Assembly: GCF_905475345.1 (NCBI RefSeq)
Contig: NC_066586.1
Span: forward strand, 13,924,400-13,988,399
Direction: 5' to 3'
Length of the DNA: 64,000 nucleotides
Source of the DNA: Vespula vulgaris
Taxonomy: Eukaryota; Arthropoda; Insecta; Hymenoptera; Vespidae
Of the stretch, positions 61,105 through 64,000 are shown piece by piece; positions within the stretch are counted from its first letter, which is position 1; every line of letters begins with the position of its first letter. Below the pieces are notes generated by a model. It did no database searches. It saw only the letters and a list, made by a program, of their open reading frames with translations, and was not told the DNA's origin. The translations under genes were made by a program, and so were the position numbers.

Positions 61105-61289
61105 TTCGTTCTTAGTGCACTCGGAATTGTCACGTCTCAATTCGATACATTAGAGACGAGCTTCGAGATTCTTACGATTTTGCGATTGAATATCGAACAT
61201 ACTCGCGTGTTCGTTTAAGACAGTCTTTTATAGGTTTATTTTAATTCTCTAAACAATTTTATATTTAATTGGATACGGTCGAATAATTA

Positions 61290-61291
<2 letters not shown>

Positions 61292-61344
<53 letters not shown>
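61292..61344. repeat. (TA)n, 53 bp
   Basis: A pure TA tract in AT-rich DNA, 190 bases after the stem-loop cluster and 0.9 kb before the TNF-like exon. Confidence 0.95.
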
Positions 61345-61348
<4 letters not shown>

Positions 61349-61586
61349 TTAAAATGAAAACGCATATTTAATTTGCAATATAATTAATTATTATTTCAAT
61401 TGAAACGAATCGATTGTCGATTAAAATCTTAATAATCTTAATTCGAGGTAACTAATTATTACAAATTTAATGAAACTATTCGAAATATCTGAAATTATTC
61501 GTTTGGTAGGAGCCAAGGATCGGCATGAAATGCAACGATATCTTCGCGACTCTATTCCCGTTGTATAATTTTGTAATTAGCAAATT

Positions 61587-61728
61587 ACTTTCAGTTCGGG
61601 AGACAGCTGGAACGCGTGGAATCTTAGGGCGAACCGTTTCCGTGGCTCTTTTTTATCGTACCATCCGTTCGAAGCTGGCGCGTTCCGTCATTATAATTCT
61701 TCTCATAAATTTTTCTTAATATCGCAAA
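61587..61728 (+). CDS. Candidate exon 0.5 kb before the TNF-like exon
   Basis: An AATTACTTTCAG acceptor precedes an open frame reading SGDSWNAWNLRANRFRGSFL, YHPFEAGAFRHY and HKFFLISQNVQD. A GTATCG donor would keep phase 0 into the exon at 62240, but it is weak at position +5. An overlapping frame is also open. No TNF-domain motif is evident, so a link to that gene is only positional. Confidence 0.17.
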
Positions 61729-62239
61729 ACGTCCAAGACGTATCGGTATTATTCCTTCTTGGTATCGTTTGTTACGTCATTTATAGATTACATTTTAAAG
61801 AGAAATCTTTTTCTTTATGTATTATCGAAAGTATGAGATATAGCAAAGGTATCTTCGTTCGATTGAAAGCTTTGAATGATTGACGATCTAAATACAGAAA
61901 GCGTGTTTCTTTAAAGTAGATTAACAATCCCTCTACATGATAACGATATCGTTATATCATTATTTATTTAACGACGGAGTAAAAAGATTTAACCCCTTTC
62001 CCGATTCTTTTTTAAAAATTTCTAAGAGAAAGAATATTACGTATCAATTATCGACTAAATATCGAAAACAGAAATAATCTGAAAAATTATATCTTTTACA
62101 AAATGAAAATTAAGTCGAGTGAGCAATTTAAGTCGAGTTAAATTTTGCTACAATAATTTTTCATCGATACATTCATTCGACTTTTGTTCATGCGTTTGAT
62201 CGTTAAGAAGTACCTAGTAGATATTCGTGACTTCCTCAG

Positions 62240-62356
62240 GGATCGTTTCTCCAGTTGGACGAAGGGGACGAAATCGACGCGAGAGTTTCGCACATAAATC
62301 TGGTCTACCTATGGGACGAATCGCTCTTGGGAGTTGGTCCACGTTGGTTTCCGTGA
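62240..62356 (+). CDS. Terminal exon of a TNF-superfamily ligand-like gene (partial)
   Basis: This exon has no start codon. It opens after a CTTCCTCAG acceptor at 62231-62239, with an in-frame TGA just upstream, and reads 38 codons to a TGA at 62354-62356. The peptide begins GSFLQLDEGDEIDARVSHIN and continues with LVYLWDES and LLGVG. From knowledge of the family, the last strands of TNF-homology domains have the pattern G-x-F-x-L-x-x-G-D-x-I-x-V, then a loop, then an (F/L)-(F/L)-G strand. BAFF, TRAIL and RANKL show it, with a KLEEGDEL-like segment in BAFF. The proteins are trimeric type II membrane or shed cytokines; the insect member is Eiger. The tail GPRWFP is unusual for the final strand. 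Codons are well balanced (GAC, GAA, ATC, GCG). The upstream exons were not identified. A C1q-type jelly roll is the main alternative. Confidence 0.55.
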   Translation, partial: GSFLQLDEGDEIDARVSHINLVYLWDESLLGVGPRWFP

Positions 62357-62547
62357 AAGAGTAGTCGCGGAAGTCTTTCACCTATCTTGAAGTATCGTCG
62401 AGAGAGCTCGAGTACACAGTCTTTGTTTCAACGAATGATTTAGAATCGGTTTCCCTTCTTTTCGTTACTTTGATCATTTATTCATGATTTTTTTATTCAA
62501 GATTTAGGGATTGGTATTGTTTCGAGACAATACTATTCTATCGTAGA

Positions 62548-62553
62548 AATAAA
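62548..62553 (+). promoter_or_regulatory. Polyadenylation signal AATAAA
   Basis: A canonical AATAAA lies about 190 bases after the stop codon of the TNF-like exon and is followed by an A-rich stretch. This fits the 3' end of that gene. AATAAA is common in AT-rich DNA, so the link rests on position. Confidence 0.4.
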
Positions 62554-62559
62554 CGATTA

Positions 62560-64000
62560 GAAAAGAAATATAATAATAATAAAAAAAAAAAAAAAAAGAG
62601 AGAAAGAAATAAAGATGAAAGTGAAAGAACTTGCTCGCGCTTAAAAGAGATCGAATTATCGTTTAGCGAATTATTGTTCTAGAATATTTAGAGAATCCAT
62701 CGCGTTTTTTCATCGAAGCTTTTTTTAACGATCTACCTACTCGATTTTTATCGCACTAATGGAAGGGACATTAAACGATGCGAGAAACGCGTAGGAAGTT
62801 TTCACCATTCCCGCCTTTTTACGGGAAACGCGTAAAAACGCGAAGGAAGTCCGACTGCTCGCCGAGAGATGGCGACCCCCAGTCATTGCTTGCGAATTTC
62901 ATCTTGGAACAACTGATGTAGTTACGTCTTATCGTATATCTCGACATTTATATACGTTAACTTGAAATAATTGTTCTTTAATCGGTATAACAATGAGTCA
63001 CCGTAATTAGTTCGAAAGACAAATTCGTAAAGAATCGTCGAAGATAAATACGTGAAAATGAATCTTAGGAAAATGATCGGAGGAATCAGATTTGTTGTCA
63101 GCTTCAACGCTTTAGAAGCCATTTTTTATTATAAAAATTTATACCCCTATAAAAACAATAAAGATAATACGAAAGAAATCGAGAGAAACGAAATAACGAG
63201 AAACTATGTCGAAGACCGATCGAATTTCCGCTTTCACGCTGCCGTATTTCATGGCGTCGTCTGCCAAGTCTTATGCATCACTATCGTGCCAAATACCTAC
63301 GTTCTATTTGTTTTCCTTTTCCCGGCGCCGCATATAGAGTTCGTATTATTTTTATCTGGTCATTCACAGTTACCGTTCCGATCGATAATCATCCTGTTAC
63401 GTTCGTAAGAATATTCTTTTTAAATATTCACGTACTATCATATACACTGTTGTGATAGAAATATTTCGAGAGTTCTATTTTTTAACGAGATAGAATCGAA
63501 GATCCGATCGAAATCCGATCAATTTTATCTATCTTAGTTCTTTCAACCTTTTAAAACCGGATTAGCATATTAGTAATGTGATCTATCTATATTATAATCT
63601 TTTTTTAATTTTAGTATCGATATACATGCGGCCCATAATTAACTTTTTATAATCGATTATATTGTTACTTGTTATTCGTCATCACGAGATGAACGAATAT
63701 TTTCTTCATGTAGAATAATAAATATAATCTATCTTTAGCAATAAATTCGACATTGCAATATTTAAAGTTAGTATCACGCGTCATATTAATATCTATTCCG
63801 TGGATGACTTTAAACCAATGATAATACGACTCTTATGCAGTTCTAATACATCTTTCTCTTATACGTCTAAACATCAAATTAGTTATTAACGGATAATAAA
63901 CAAGAAGGAAAACGAAGAAAATAGGAGAAACGGAAGGAGAAGAAAAAGAAAAGGAAGAAAAGGAACTAAAAGAAAAAAAAAATGAAAAAAAAAAAATATT
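62560..64000. other. AT-rich sequence after the TNF-like exon
   Basis: After an A-rich run (62580-62600) the sequence is AT-rich and largely free of microsatellites. An open frame at 63052-63408 (RKMIGGIRFVVSFNALEAIF) has no supporting signals. The window ends in A/G-rich sequence. Confidence 0.45.

Noticed and set aside
1..64000. CRISPR arrays, prokaryotic defence systems, phage or insertion-sequence genes
   Set aside because: The regular repeats are uninterrupted microsatellites without spacers, and no bacterial-type gene arrangement exists.

Overview
The window is eukaryotic nuclear DNA, and most of it is non-coding. It has dense simple-sequence repeats: long (GA)n/(CT)n blocks, (TA)n, (GAAA)n, and trinucleotide and tetranucleotide arrays. 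Between them lie unique stretches rich in CpG-containing words such as TCGA, CGAT and ACGT. No operon, ribosome-binding-site or prokaryotic gene layout is visible. The composition, the intron-style splice signals and one insect-compatible exon suggest an arthropod, most likely a hymenopteran (bee, wasp or ant). That placement is inference and has not been tested by any search.

The best-supported coding element is a short terminal exon on the + strand at 62240-62356. It follows a CTTCCTCAG acceptor, encodes 38 residues resembling the last strands of a TNF-homology domain (a TNF/BAFF/TRAIL-type ligand; the insect family is Eiger), and has an AATAAA signal at 62548-62553. If this reading is right, its gene enters from the left and part of the window is its introns. 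I could not identify its other exons with confidence. Several further ORFs or exon-like blocks with usable splice sites or start contexts are listed at low confidence (980-1098, 3574-3705, 5543-5636, 8614-8840, 13903-14343, 17566-17800, 21149-21337, 22261-22491, 29619-29888, 43760-44040, 55855-56130, 56549-56839, 57602-57760, 58776-58985, 60881-61063, 61587-61728). Many are open on both strands and some must be chance.

Layout: 1-10 kb holds (GA/CT) tracts, a TATA-like box with a 43-codon ORF, and a compact multi-stem block at 8.6-8.8 kb. At 10.1 kb there is a 126-bp uninterrupted alternating purine-pyrimidine tract. 11-29 kb is mostly microsatellite-rich intergenic or intronic sequence with islands of unique DNA. 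29-36 kb is CpG-rich and GA-rich with promoter-like motifs. 36-53 kb is AT-richer and carries several strong inverted repeats (41.5, 42.7, 45.4, 51.8 and 52.3 kb), including a miRNA-like hairpin. 53-60 kb is again GA/CT-rich. At 60.9-61.1 kb there is a tight cluster of six stem-loops. The TNF-like exon and AT-rich sequence close the window.

I found no CRISPR array, intact transposase, rRNA, convincing tRNA or known miRNA. I did not find a clear new multi-gene system. The most interesting unexplained signals are the structured blocks at 60956-61104, 42717-42798 and 8644-8830.
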